Origin: Avipropionibacterium sp050157065
GTDB taxonomy: Bacteria > Actinomycetota > Actinomycetes > Propionibacteriales > Propionibacteriaceae
Assembly (NCBI GenBank): GCA_050157065.1
Contig: CP189573.1
Strand: one strand, 5' to 3'
DNA: 64,000 nt
Below are positions 1 to 8,388 of this stretch, one piece after another. Every line of letters starts with the position of its first letter. The first letter of the stretch is position 1. A program made the position numbers and the translations under genes. Under the pieces are notes generated by a model. That model did not search any database. It had not been told where the DNA came from and worked only from the letters and a program-made list of their open reading frames with translations.

Positions 1-1
1 G

Positions 2-439
2 GACACTCCCGAGGCCCGGGAACGTGGCAACGCCCGGGTCACCCGGTGGCGGGCCAAGGTGTCGGTGGGCCATCCCGGTGGCGGTCTCGGGGCGCTGGCC
101 GTACTGGCCCTCGGCGCCGTGGCCATCGAGGCGGCGTCGATGTTGCCGTACCTCGGCGCGATTGGCCTGATGACGGCCTCCGACCTGCCGCCGGCGGCCC
201 TCGGCATCACCTTGCTGGTGTACTGCCTGGTGATGGTCACCCCCGCCCTGCTGCTGATGGTGGTCCGCCTGGTGGCGCGGCAGGCGGTGGAACCCCTGCT
301 GCAACGGGTCGACGGCTGGCTCACCCGCAACGCGGCCGGTGCCACCTCGTGGATCGTCGGGATCGTCGGCTTTCTGGTCGCCCTGGACGCCTTCGGGCGG
401 GTGGGGACGCCGCTGCTCGCGTTCCTCGACAACCTGTAG
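2..439 (+). CDS. GAP/Sap-family membrane protein, C-terminal part
   Basis: The frame is open from the left edge and stops at 437-439, so the start lies outside the window. The visible ~145 residues carry three hydrophobic segments, with glycine/proline-rich turns such as MLPYLGAIGL and a final segment WIVGIVGFLVALDAFG. This matches the end of the actinobacterial GAP (Sap, sulfolipid-addressing) family of six-helix inner-membrane proteins, some of which help move lipids to the envelope. The family call is from remembered sequence character. The substrate is unknown. It lies 93 bp upstream of valS on the same strand. Confidence 0.7.
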   Translation, partial: DTPEARERGNARVTRWRAKVSVGHPGGGLGALAVLALGAVAIEAASMLPYLGAIGLMTASDLPPAALGITLLVYCLVMVTPALLLMVVRLVARQAVEPLLQRVDGWLTRNAAGATSWIVGIVGFLVALDAFGRVGTPLLAFLDNL

Positions 440-532
440 CCGACGACGCCCGGCGCGCCACGGTCGGTGCTGCGGGTTCGCCCTGTCCGGCCATGCGGCC
501 CCGTCCACCCGAGTTGCGTAGGATTCCGTTCC

Positions 533-3178
533 ATGACCGAACAGCACACCGCGCCCACCGACACGTCGACGACGCCTGCGGGCAGGGTTGGCGTAGCGGT
601 ACCGGACGCAGCGAAGCTGGAGGGCCTGGAGGACAAGTGGAGCGCGGCCTGGGCCGAGCAGGGGACGTACACCTTCCCCGGCGCCGACGACCGCGCCGAG
701 GTGTTCTCGATCGACACCCCGCCGCCCACGGTGTCCGGCTCGCTGCACGTGGGCCACGTGTTCTCCTACACCCACACCGATGTCATCGCCCGCTACCAGC
801 GGATGCTGGGCAAGAAGGTGTTCTACCCGATCGGATGGGACGACAACGGGCTGCCGACCGAGCGCCGGGTGCAGAACTACTACGGCGTGCGCTGCGACCC
901 GACAGTCCCGTACGAGGCCGACTTCACCCCGCCGGCGAAGCCGAACCCGAAGAAGCAGGTGCCGGTGAGCCGGCGCAACTTCGTCGAGTTGTGCCATGAG
1001 CTGACCCACGTGGACGAGCAGGCGTTCGAGCAGCTGTGGCGCCGGGTGGGCCTGTCGGTCGACTGGGACACCTTGTACACAACGATTTCCGACGACTCAC
1101 AGTTGGTGTCGCAGAAGGCGTTCCTGCGCAACGTGGCCCGCGGTGAGGCGTACCTGTCGGAGGCGCCGACGCTGTGGGACGTGACCTTCCAGACCGCGGT
1201 CGCCCAGGCCGAACTGGAGGCGCGGGACTACCCCGGCGCCTACCACCGGATCGCCTACCACCCCACCGGTGGCGGCGACCCGATCTGGATCGAGACCACC
1301 CGACCCGAGCTGGTCCCGGCCTGCGTGGCGCTGATCGCGCATCCCGACGACGAGCGGTATGCCGAGTTGTTCGGCACCACGGTCACCAGTCCGCTGTTCG
1401 GGGTCGAGGTGCCGGTGCTCGCGCATCCGGGCGCGGAGATGGACAAGGGCGCGGGCATCGCGATGTGCTGCACCTTCGGCGACCTCGCCGACGTGACGTG
1501 GTGGCGTGAGCTCAACCTGCCGGCCCGTACGATCATCGGGCGCGACGGCCGGGTGGTGCGGGAGGTGCCGGAGTGGATCAGCGGCGCCGGTGCCGGCGTC
1601 GAGCTGTTCGAGGAGTTGAGCGGCAAGACCGTGTTCTCGGCCCGGGAGCTGATCGTCGAGGCGTTGCGGACCAGTGGCGACATGGACGGCGAGCCGAAGC
1701 CGACCCAGCGGATGGCGAACTTCTACGAGAAGGGCGACAAGCCGCTGGAGATCGTGTCGACCCGGCAGTGGTACATCCGCAACGGTGGCCGCGACGACGA
1801 CCTGAAGCAGCAGTTGTTGGTGCGTGGTGACCAGTTGGCATGGACCCCGGAGTTCATGAAGCACCGCTACGACAACTGGGTGAGCGGGCTGAACGGTGAC
1901 TGGCTGATCTCGCGACAGCGCTACTTCGGGGTGCCGTTCCCGGTCTGGTACGCCCTCGACGCCGACGGGGAGCCCAACTACGCCGAGCCGATCCTGGCCT
2001 CGGAGGAGTCGCTGCCGGTCGACCCGTCCTCGGACTGCCCGCCCGGGTTCACCGAGGACCAGCGCGGCAGGGCGGGCGGCTTCATCGGCGACCCGGACGT
2101 GTTGGACACCTGGGCCACGTCGTCGGTGTCGCCGCACATCGCCTGCGGGTGGGAGCGTGACCCGCAGTTGTTCGACGTCACCTTCCCGATGGACCTGAAC
2201 ACCCATGCCCACGACATCATCCGGACCTGGTTGTTCTCCCGGGTGGTGCGTGCCCACCTCGAGAACGACTCGCTGCCGTGGTACCGGTCCATGATCAGCG
2301 GCTTCGTGGTTGACCCGGACCGCAAGAAGATGTCGAAGTCCAAGGGCGGCGCGACCGTCCCGGACGAGATCTTGCACAGGTTCGGTTCCGACGCCGTACG
2401 GTGGCGCGCGGCGATGGCGCGGCCCGGGATGGACTCCCCGTTCGACGAGTCGCAGATGAAGGTGGGTCGCCGGCTGGCGATGAAGGTGCTCAACGCCAGC
2501 AAGTTCGTGCTGGGCATGTTGGACACCTCGACGAGCTCGACGGACGTGAGTTCCGCCCGTCGAGCCTGTCGAGACGTCACCGAGCCCGTCGACCGCGCGT
2601 TGCTGGCCGCCCTCACCGAGGTGATCACCACCGCCACGCAACGACTCGACGCCTTCGACTACACCGGCGCCCTCGAGGTGACCGAGACCTTCTTCTGGCA
2701 GTTCTGCGACGACTACGTGGAGCTGGTGAAGGAACGGGCGTACGGGGCACAGGGACCAGAAGCCGCGGCCTCGGCACACGCCGCACTGGTCACGACCCTG
2801 GACGTGCTGCTGCGGCTGTTCGCACCGATCATGCCGTTCGTGACCGAGGAGGTGTGGTCGTGGTGGCACGACTCCTCGATCCACCGGAGCGCGTGGCCCA
2901 CCGTCGACGAGATCGCTGCGGTGGAAGGGAATCCGGAGCTGGTGGCCGACGTGGCCGCGGCGTTGATCGGTCTCCGCGGAGCCAAGTCGCAGGCCAAGGT
3001 CTCGATGAAGACCCCGATCACCGACGTCCGGGTCGTCGCCCCGGAGGCGAGCCTGACCCGGCTGCGGGAGGTGGCCGCCGACCTGGCCGCCGTGGGCCGG
3101 ATCCAGGGCGACATCGGCTGGGCCGTCGGTGACGAGGTGCACGTCACCGCGACCGTGGTCCCCGCGGACGGGTCGTAG
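533..3178 (+). CDS. valS: valine--tRNA ligase
   Basis: Class I aminoacyl-tRNA synthetase that charges tRNA-Val with valine in the cytoplasm. The 881-residue product has the HIGH-type motif HVGH at residues 72-75, inside the TPPPTVSGSLHVGH block typical of ValS, and KMSKS at 599-603. An editing (CP1) domain lies between them and an anticodon-binding domain at the C-terminus. The ATG at 533 is chosen over an earlier in-frame start because the family N-terminus begins here, and AGGA lies about 9 nt upstream. Around residues 662-686 is a low-complexity stretch whose DNA contains a repeat that is otherwise intergenic (see 2559-2575). I see no T-box leader in the 93 bp upstream. Confidence 0.97.
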   Translation: MTEQHTAPTDTSTTPAGRVGVAVPDAAKLEGLEDKWSAAWAEQGTYTFPGADDRAEVFSIDTPPPTVSGSLHVGHVFSYTHTDVIARYQRMLGKKVFYPIGWDDNGLPTERRVQNYYGVRCDPTVPYEADFTPPAKPNPKKQVPVSRRNFVELCHELTHVDEQAFEQLWRRVGLSVDWDTLYTTISDDSQLVSQKAFLRNVARGEAYLSEAPTLWDVTFQTAVAQAELEARDYPGAYHRIAYHPTGGGDPIWIETTRPELVPACVALIAHPDDERYAELFGTTVTSPLFGVEVPVLAHPGAEMDKGAGIAMCCTFGDLADVTWWRELNLPARTIIGRDGRVVREVPEWISGAGAGVELFEELSGKTVFSARELIVEALRTSGDMDGEPKPTQRMANFYEKGDKPLEIVSTRQWYIRNGGRDDDLKQQLLVRGDQLAWTPEFMKHRYDNWVSGLNGDWLISRQRYFGVPFPVWYALDADGEPNYAEPILASEESLPVDPSSDCPPGFTEDQRGRAGGFIGDPDVLDTWATSSVSPHIACGWERDPQLFDVTFPMDLNTHAHDIIRTWLFSRVVRAHLENDSLPWYRSMISGFVVDPDRKKMSKSKGGATVPDEILHRFGSDAVRWRAAMARPGMDSPFDESQMKVGRRLAMKVLNASKFVLGMLDTSTSSTDVSSARRACRDVTEPVDRALLAALTEVITTATQRLDAFDYTGALEVTETFFWQFCDDYVELVKERAYGAQGPEAAASAHAALVTTLDVLLRLFAPIMPFVTEEVWSWWHDSSIHRSAWPTVDEIAAVEGNPELVADVAAALIGLRGAKSQAKVSMKTPITDVRVVAPEASLTRLREVAADLAAVGRIQGDIGWAVGDEVHVTATVVPADGS
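2559..2575. repeat. TCGAGCCTGTCGAG repeat inside valS
   Basis: A dyad of the form GTCGAGC-C/T-TGTCGAG. A near-identical copy lies intergenically at 35364-35382 and related copies lie near 48013 and 56782. This one sits inside the valS reading frame and is translated as part of a serine/threonine-rich linker (residues ~664-686). Confidence 0.6.
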
Positions 3179-3198
3179 ACCGGCCGCCCGTGAGAAGA

Positions 3199-3251
3199 GG
3201 CGCTGTGGCGACACAGGTGGAGCTGACGTCCACGTGTGTCGCTGTGGCGCC
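3199..3251. terminator. long stem-loop between convergent genes (copy 1)
   Basis: Two 23-nt arms (3199-3221 and 3229-3251) pair at about 17 positions around a short loop and are followed by ACTTTTA. The element sits in the 78 bp between the stop of valS and the stop of the sigma-factor gene. A closely related element occurs at 56681-56743, also between convergent genes. Its likely role is a two-way transcription terminator that belongs to a dispersed repeat family. Confidence 0.6.
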
Positions 3252-3256
3252 CACTT

Positions 3257-4186
3257 TTACGACGGATCCAGGGCAATCACGATGTCGAGCGTGGCCAAAC
3301 GGCCCGGATCGGCGATCACGTCCAGTCCGACGATCCGGTCGTCGACGACACTGACCAGGTAGACCGCGTGGGCCACGCCCTCGCTGACGTAGGCGGCAGC
3401 CGGGACCCCGTCCACCAGCACCGGGCGGGTGCGCTGGGCCCGGCCGTCGAACAGCCGCGCCACGGCGTCGCCGCCCCGGACCTCGGTAGCCAGCGGCGGT
3501 GCCCCGGCCGCCACCGCGCCCCGGGACAACGCCACCGCGGCGTCATCGCTGCGCAACCGGATGTCGGGGTCGAGCAGTAGCAGCAGCCCACCGAAGTCAC
3601 CCTGTCGGGCCGCGGCCAGGAACGCGCCGATCGCTGAGCTGCGGCGGTCCCGTACGGCCGCGACGTCGACCGACCGGAGCCTGGCCCGGGCCCGTGAGGC
3701 GAGTTGGCGCGCGGTCGCCGGGGTGCGCTCCACGATGGGGGCGATCTCGTCGTACGGCAGCGCGAAGACGTCGTGCAGCACCAGCGCGAGGCGTTCGAGC
3801 GGGCCGAGGGTGTCGAGCACGACCTGCATCGCCAGTGTCAGATCGGCCAGGGCCAACGTCTGCTCGGCCGGGTCCACGGGCCCGGTCACCGCCGCCGCCG
3901 GCTCACCCCCGATCGGGTCACTGTCGGCCAGCACCTCGCGACGGGACTCGCGCTGCCGGATCAGGTCGATGCAGATCCGGGAGACCACGGTGGTCAGCCA
4001 GGCCTCGAGGTTCTCGATGCGGGCGACGTCGGCCCGCTGCAGCCGCACCCAGGCCTCCTGCACCGCGTCGTCGGCGCTCCACGGTGAGCCCAGCGTGCGG
4101 CGTGCGATCGCCTGCAGCTTCGGTCGGTGACCGTCGAACCGGGTGGCCAAATCGTCGAGTTGCTCCGCCGTCATCTTCTGGGGCAC
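3257..4186 (-). CDS. ECF sigma factor, ECF41/SigJ-like with SnoaL-like C-terminal domain
   Basis: An RNA polymerase sigma factor of 309 residues. Residues ~20-90 form region 2, with the core-binding stretch SADDAVQEAWVRLQRAD. Residues ~125-180 form region 4, with the helix-turn-helix LPYDEIAPIVERTPATARQL. About 120 residues with the character of a SnoaL/NTF2-like domain follow; in the ECF41 group this domain regulates activity in place of an anti-sigma factor. The GTG at 4184-4186 has GGAGGG 5 nt upstream and is preferred to the GTG at 4213 or the ATG at 4174. The divergent FAD oxidoreductase gene is the probable target, and an ECF41-like promoter lies between them. Confidence 0.87.
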   Translation of the reverse strand: MPQKMTAEQLDDLATRFDGHRPKLQAIARRTLGSPWSADDAVQEAWVRLQRADVARIENLEAWLTTVVSRICIDLIRQRESRREVLADSDPIGGEPAAAVTGPVDPAEQTLALADLTLAMQVVLDTLGPLERLALVLHDVFALPYDEIAPIVERTPATARQLASRARARLRSVDVAAVRDRRSSAIGAFLAAARQGDFGGLLLLLDPDIRLRSDDAAVALSRGAVAAGAPPLATEVRGGDAVARLFDGRAQRTRPVLVDGVPAAAYVSEGVAHAVYLVSVVDDRIVGLDVIADPGRLATLDIVIALDPS

Positions 4187-4207
4187 GAGTTCCCTCCGGT
4201 CAGGTCG

Positions 4208-4234
4208 TGTCACGTTTTGGGGCCATCGTTCGAC
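4208..4234 (+). promoter_or_regulatory. candidate ECF41-type promoter
   Basis: TGTCACG at 4208-4214, a 16-nt spacer, then CGAC at 4231-4234. ECF41 sigma factors are known to read promoters of the form TGTCACA with CGTC about 16 nt later, so this differs at the last base of the first block and one base of the second. It faces the FAD oxidoreductase gene and would give a leader of about 60 nt. Confidence 0.5.
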
Positions 4235-4303
4235 TCAAAGGACGAGACCCGCTGCGATGGCCAGCTCAACCCTGCCATGGCTACCACCAACCGAGGAGCA
4301 ATC

Positions 4304-5668
4304 GTGACGAACCCGCCGATCACCACCGAACCGACGACCCCCGTGGCCGACACGGCCCTGCCCACCCACGTCGCCGAAGCCCTCCCCACGAGCGTCCGCG
4401 GACCGGTGCTGCTGCCGGGCGACACCGACTGGGACATGGGCAACAAACCGTGGAACCGGGAGGTCGACCAACAGGTCGCCGCCGTGGTCGAGGCCGCCGA
4501 CGCCGACGACGTCGCTGCCCTCGTCCGGTTCGCCCGGACGCACGGGCTAGCGATTGCCACCCAGCCGAGCGGTCACGGCGCGACCGGGCGCGCCACCGGC
4601 GCGGTCCTGCTGCGCACCGGTCGGCTCGACCGGATCGACGTCGACCCCGTGCAGCAGACCGCCCGGGTCGGGGCCGGAGTCCGGTCCGGCGACCTGCAGC
4701 GCGCCGCCGCCGCTCACGGGCTGACCGCGCTGCCCGGCAGCTCACCGGTGGTGACGGTCACCGGCACCGCCCTCGGTGGTGGGCTCAGCTGGTTCGGACG
4801 GGCCTTCGGTTGGATCGCCGACAGCGTGCTCGCGTTCGACGTCGTCGATGCGGACGGGAACGCCCGAACGGTCAACCCCGGCAGCGATCCGGAGTTGTAC
4901 TGGGCACTGCGTGGTGGCGGCGGGGAACTCGCCGTGGTCACCGCACTCGAGGTTCGGCTCCACCCGGCACCGCAGGTGTTCGGTGGTCGCCAGCTCTGGT
5001 CGGCCGACCACGCCCATCAGGTCGCGCAGGCCTTCCGGGCGATGACCGAGACCGCACCACCCGGCCTCACCCTGTGGTTCGAACTGCTCAACTTCCCCGG
5101 CGCCGACCCGATGGTCGCGATCGACTCGACCCACCTCGGGGACGAGGCGACGGCCCGTGAGCTGATGTCGCCCACCGACGACCTGCCCACTCCGCTGTCG
5201 GACAGCCGAGCATCCATCAGCGTCGCCGACCTGGGCGCGATCACCGGTGAGCCCACCGAGCCGAGCGCCGGCCGATCACATGCCGAACTGCTGACCCGGT
5301 TGGACGACGACGTGTTCGCGACCCTGCTGGACCAGCCGCTGGCGCCGGTGATGGCGGTGCAGCTGCGCCACCTGGGTGGCGCCTTGGCCGGCCCGAGTGA
5401 CGGTCCGCACGGGCCGCTCGTCGAGCCGTATGCGCTGTACCTGCTGGGGCCGGCGCCGACACCTGAACTGGCCCGGGCGGTGAGCGCCCGGCAGGCGGAG
5501 CTCGTCGCGTTCCTGCCCATCAGCGGCCGCAAGCCGGTCACCTTCCTGAACCCGACCGAAGAACTGTCGGACGCGCTGTCGCCGGCCTCCCTGGAACGGC
5601 TGCGCCGGTTGAAGGACGAACGAGACCCGGACCGGATCATCCGTGGCAACTTCGCCGTGGCCGACTGA
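4304..5668 (+). CDS. FAD-binding oxidoreductase (BBE-like)
   Basis: A flavoprotein oxidase/dehydrogenase of the PCMH/VAO type, 454 residues. The FAD-binding half includes TQPSGHGATGRATGAVLLRT and a second stretch, LPGSSPVVTVTGTALGGGLSW. The His of PSGHG is the usual site of covalent flavin attachment. The C-terminus ends with a berberine-bridge-like segment, RDPDRIIRGNFAV. The GTG at 4304 has GAGGAG 5 nt upstream and is preferred over the ATG at 4277. Flavin oxidoreductases are typical partner genes of ECF41 sigma factors, which fits the neighbour. The substrate cannot be read from the sequence. Confidence 0.85.
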   Translation: MTNPPITTEPTTPVADTALPTHVAEALPTSVRGPVLLPGDTDWDMGNKPWNREVDQQVAAVVEAADADDVAALVRFARTHGLAIATQPSGHGATGRATGAVLLRTGRLDRIDVDPVQQTARVGAGVRSGDLQRAAAAHGLTALPGSSPVVTVTGTALGGGLSWFGRAFGWIADSVLAFDVVDADGNARTVNPGSDPELYWALRGGGGELAVVTALEVRLHPAPQVFGGRQLWSADHAHQVAQAFRAMTETAPPGLTLWFELLNFPGADPMVAIDSTHLGDEATARELMSPTDDLPTPLSDSRASISVADLGAITGEPTEPSAGRSHAELLTRLDDDVFATLLDQPLAPVMAVQLRHLGGALAGPSDGPHGPLVEPYALYLLGPAPTPELARAVSARQAELVAFLPISGRKPVTFLNPTEELSDALSPASLERLRRLKDERDPDRIIRGNFAVAD

Positions 5669-5678
5669 GCTCGACCGA

Positions 5679-6623
5679 TCACACCCCGATGTGGACCAGG
5701 GCGTCGCCGGAGTTGACCAGCGGCACCTTGGTCCGGCCGATCACCACGCCGGTGCGGTCGGCGTACACCAGCCGCTGGGTGCGGCCGAACGAGTCGTACA
5801 CCCCGCCGAGTCGTTCGCCCTCGGTCACCTCCTGGCCGAGTTCGCAGTCGAGGCGCAGCAGTCCGGTACGTCGGGCACGGACCCAACCGGAGGTGCGACA
5901 CTCGCGGCTCGGCCGGTCGGCGGCCTCGACCGGGTCGATCATGTCGAGGGCCGCGAGCACCCCCAGCACGCCGGCGACCCCCGCGTCGATGGCCCACGCG
6001 TCCATCCGCCACGGCTCACCGGCCTCGTACACCAGCACGGTCGCACCGCGTTCCCTGGCCGCCCACCGCAGCGACCCGTCGCGCAGCTTGGAGTGGAGCA
6101 TCACCGGGGCACCGAACACCTCCGCCAGCTCCCTGGTCCGCGGGTCGTCGAGGTCGGCGCGGATCTGCGGCAGGTTGCTGCGGCCGTCGGAGCCGGTGTG
6201 CAGGTCGATGCCGACCTCGCACTTGGCGATCACCTCGGTGATCATCAGGTGCGCCACCCGCGACGCCAGTGAACCGCGCGCCGATCCGGGGAAGGACCGG
6301 TTGAGGTCACGGCGGTCCGGGAGGTAGCGGTCACCGCTGAGGAAGCCGAGCACGTTCACGATCGGCACCGCGATCACGGTGCCCCGCAAGGTCTTGGCCG
6401 ACAGGGTGTCCAGCAGTTGGTGGATGACCTCGATGCCGACCACCTCGTCGCCGTGGATGGCGGCGTCGAGCCAGATCACCGGACCGTCGTCGCGGCCGTG
6501 CAGCACTCGTACGGGGAGGGCGATGTCGGCGCCGGTCACCAGTCTGGTGATCGGCAGCTCGACGTCGCGGGCGGTGCCGGGACGCACCCGGACGTTGCCG
6601 ATCGGGAAGGATTCTCGTGGCAT
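5679..6623 (-). CDS. succinylglutamate desuccinylase/aspartoacylase-family protein
   Basis: A zinc carboxypeptidase-like (M14 clan) hydrolase of 314 residues. HGDE at 57-60 and H142 in IDLHTG give the expected zinc ligands. DLNRSFPG near 107 is the substrate-binding Asn-Arg motif, and the Glu of VYEAGEP is a candidate catalytic residue. About 90 residues of beta-rich sequence follow the catalytic domain. It begins 8 bp after the stop of the retropepsin-like gene and next to a RimK-like ligase, a gene trio that recurs in bacteria. It may trim or remove amino-acid tags, but the substrate is unproven. Confidence 0.82.
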   Translation of the reverse strand: MPRESFPIGNVRVRPGTARDVELPITRLVTGADIALPVRVLHGRDDGPVIWLDAAIHGDEVVGIEVIHQLLDTLSAKTLRGTVIAVPIVNVLGFLSGDRYLPDRRDLNRSFPGSARGSLASRVAHLMITEVIAKCEVGIDLHTGSDGRSNLPQIRADLDDPRTRELAEVFGAPVMLHSKLRDGSLRWAARERGATVLVYEAGEPWRMDAWAIDAGVAGVLGVLAALDMIDPVEAADRPSRECRTSGWVRARRTGLLRLDCELGQEVTEGERLGGVYDSFGRTQRLVYADRTGVVIGRTKVPLVNSGDALVHIGV

Positions 6624-6630
6624 CTGGGTG

Positions 6631-7107
6631 CTACCGCCCTCGGTTGCGTCGTCGGGTGGCCCGCCGGGGTCGTCCGCCGAGGTAGGAGCGGCCGGGGTCG
6701 ACCAGGAACCGGCCGCGCAGCGCTTCTCGACCGATCAACATCCGGAAGCCCATCTGGTCGCGTCGGGTCAACGTCAGCTCGGCCTGCACGCTGGTGCCCA
6801 GCAGCTCGATCTCGGTCCGCACCACGACCCGCCGGTCGGAGTGACCCGAGGAACTGCGCACCAGTCGCCGGTCGTGCACCGGCAGCTCGACGACCGTGGT
6901 GTCCTCGGCCGACCGCTGCCACGGGTGAATCGCGAACCGGACCCAGTCGCCACCATCGCGCTCGAACTCCTCGAGGTCGAACGCGTGAATGGACGAGGAA
7001 CGGGCCCCGGTGTCAAGCTTGGCCTTGACCCACGGCACCCCGAGTCCGGGCAGGGCGACCCACTCCCGCCAACCGGCGGTGAGGTAGGAATGACTCGGAC
7101 CAGACAC
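6631..7107 (-). CDS. RimB-type retropepsin-like protease (ATP-dependent zinc protease family)
   Basis: A 158-residue protein with the aspartic-protease motif DTG at 32-34 (AKLDTGARSSS), followed by a conserved GFRMLIGREAL segment near 120-135. This is the family long labelled 'ATP-dependent zinc protease'. Its Pseudomonas member RimB is reported to remove glutamate tails added by RimK to ribosomal protein S6. It begins with GTG at 7105-7107 and is divergent from the RimK-like gene with only 24 bp between starts. The C-terminal ~15 residues are very basic. Confidence 0.8.
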   Translation of the reverse strand: MSGPSHSYLTAGWREWVALPGLGVPWVKAKLDTGARSSSIHAFDLEEFERDGGDWVRFAIHPWQRSAEDTTVVELPVHDRRLVRSSSGHSDRRVVVRTEIELLGTSVQAELTLTRRDQMGFRMLIGREALRGRFLVDPGRSYLGGRPRRATRRRNRGR

Positions 7108-7131
7108 TCGATCATCCTTTCAGGCGGCACC

Positions 7132-8316
7132 ATGAAACTGGCAATCCTGTCGCGCGCGCCGCGATGCTACTCGACCCGACGGCTCGTCAGTGCTGCCCAG
7201 GAGCGCGGCCACATCGTCCGGGCGCTCAACACCTTGCGGTTCGCGATCGACCTGACCGGATCCGACCCCGACCTGCAGTTCCGGGGCAAACCGCTGTCGA
7301 CCTACGACGCGATCCTGCCGCGGATCGGCAATTCGATCACCTACTTCGGTACCGCCGTGGTGCGCCAGTTCGAGCAGATGGACGTCTACACCCCCAACAG
7401 TTCGTACGGGATCGCCAACTCCCGCGACAAGCTGCGGGCGACGCAGATCCTGTCACGGCACGACATCGGGATGCCCGCGACCACCTTCGTCCGGGACCGC
7501 GCCGACGTGCTGCCGGCGATCCTGCGGGTCGGCGGGGCGCCGGTGATCATCAAGCTGTTGGAGGGAACCCAGGGCATCGGGGTGATCCTCGCGCCCGACA
7601 TCAAGGTCGCCGAGGCGATCGTGGAGACGCTGCAGTGGACCCGGCACAACGTGTTGATCCAGAGCTTCGTGTCGGAGAGCAAGGGGCGTGACATCCGGGC
7701 ACTGGTCGTCGGGGACCGGGTCGTCGCGGCGATGCGGCGGACCGCCCAGGGTGACGAGTTCCGCTCCAACGTGCACCGTGGCGGGCAGGTCGAGGCCGTC
7801 CAGTTGGACAAGGCGTACGAGGAGACCGCTGTCCGGTCGGCGCAGATCATGGGACTGCGGGTGGCCGGGGTCGACATGTTGGAGGGCAAGGACGGGCCGC
7901 TGGTGATGGAGGTCAACTCCTCCCCCGGTCTGGAGGGGATCGAGGCGGCGACGAAGTTGGACGTGGCCGGCGCGATCATCGACCACATCGACAACCAGGT
8001 GGCGTTCCCGGAGATCGACGTGCGACAGCGGTTGGCGATCTCGACCGGGTACGGCGTTGCCGAGATCATGGTGCACACCGGCTCCGAGATGGTCGGCCGT
8101 GCGCTGGGTGACTCCGGCCTGGCCGAGCGCGACATCAGCGTGCTGACCCTGCACCGGGGCACCCAGGTGGTCCCGAACCCGCGCAGCAGTCAGGTGCTGC
8201 AGGATCAGGATCGGCTGCTCTGCTTCGGAAACCTCGAGGAGATGCGGTCGATGATCCCCAAGCGGCGACGCCGCCGGGTCCGCAAGCTGCCCAAGGACGC
8301 GATCATCGAGGACTGA
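7132..8316 (+). CDS. rimK: RimK-like ATP-grasp ligase fused to a TrkA-C (RCK_C) domain
   Basis: Residues 1-295 form an ATP-grasp fold of the RimK type, which adds glutamate or similar amino acids to protein C-termini or to small molecules. Key stretches are VIIKLLEGTQGIGV at ~138-151 (ATP-binding loop) and MEVNSSPGLEGIE at 259-271, with metal ligands E260 and N262. Residues ~303-375 look like a TrkA-C domain (ISTGYGVAEIMVHTGSEMVG ... DQDRLLCFG), a domain that usually binds a small ligand or nucleotide. Plain RimK is about 300 residues, so this 394-residue form is a fusion. A basic tail RRRRRVRK follows. The ATG at 7132 opens the family N-terminus MKLAILSR. The retropepsin-like gene diverges from it. 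Confidence 0.88.
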   Translation: MKLAILSRAPRCYSTRRLVSAAQERGHIVRALNTLRFAIDLTGSDPDLQFRGKPLSTYDAILPRIGNSITYFGTAVVRQFEQMDVYTPNSSYGIANSRDKLRATQILSRHDIGMPATTFVRDRADVLPAILRVGGAPVIIKLLEGTQGIGVILAPDIKVAEAIVETLQWTRHNVLIQSFVSESKGRDIRALVVGDRVVAAMRRTAQGDEFRSNVHRGGQVEAVQLDKAYEETAVRSAQIMGLRVAGVDMLEGKDGPLVMEVNSSPGLEGIEAATKLDVAGAIIDHIDNQVAFPEIDVRQRLAISTGYGVAEIMVHTGSEMVGRALGDSGLAERDISVLTLHRGTQVVPNPRSSQVLQDQDRLLCFGNLEEMRSMIPKRRRRRVRKLPKDAIIED

Positions 8317-8388
8317 CAACCGGGAACCGACGACTGAGCCGGGGCCGGTCAGCGGTCGGGACCGGTCAGCCGTGGTGGGCCGGGCCGG

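Noticed and set aside
440..532. T-box leader of valS
   Set aside because: Only 93 bp are available, and no T-box sequence or specifier hairpin can be seen.
1097..3214. Long open frames antisense to valS, the binding-protein gene, the phosphoesterase gene and pepN
   Set aside because: They mirror the strong third-position G/C bias of the sense genes, are rich in Arg/Pro/Gly, lack family motifs and overlap genes with certain identity.
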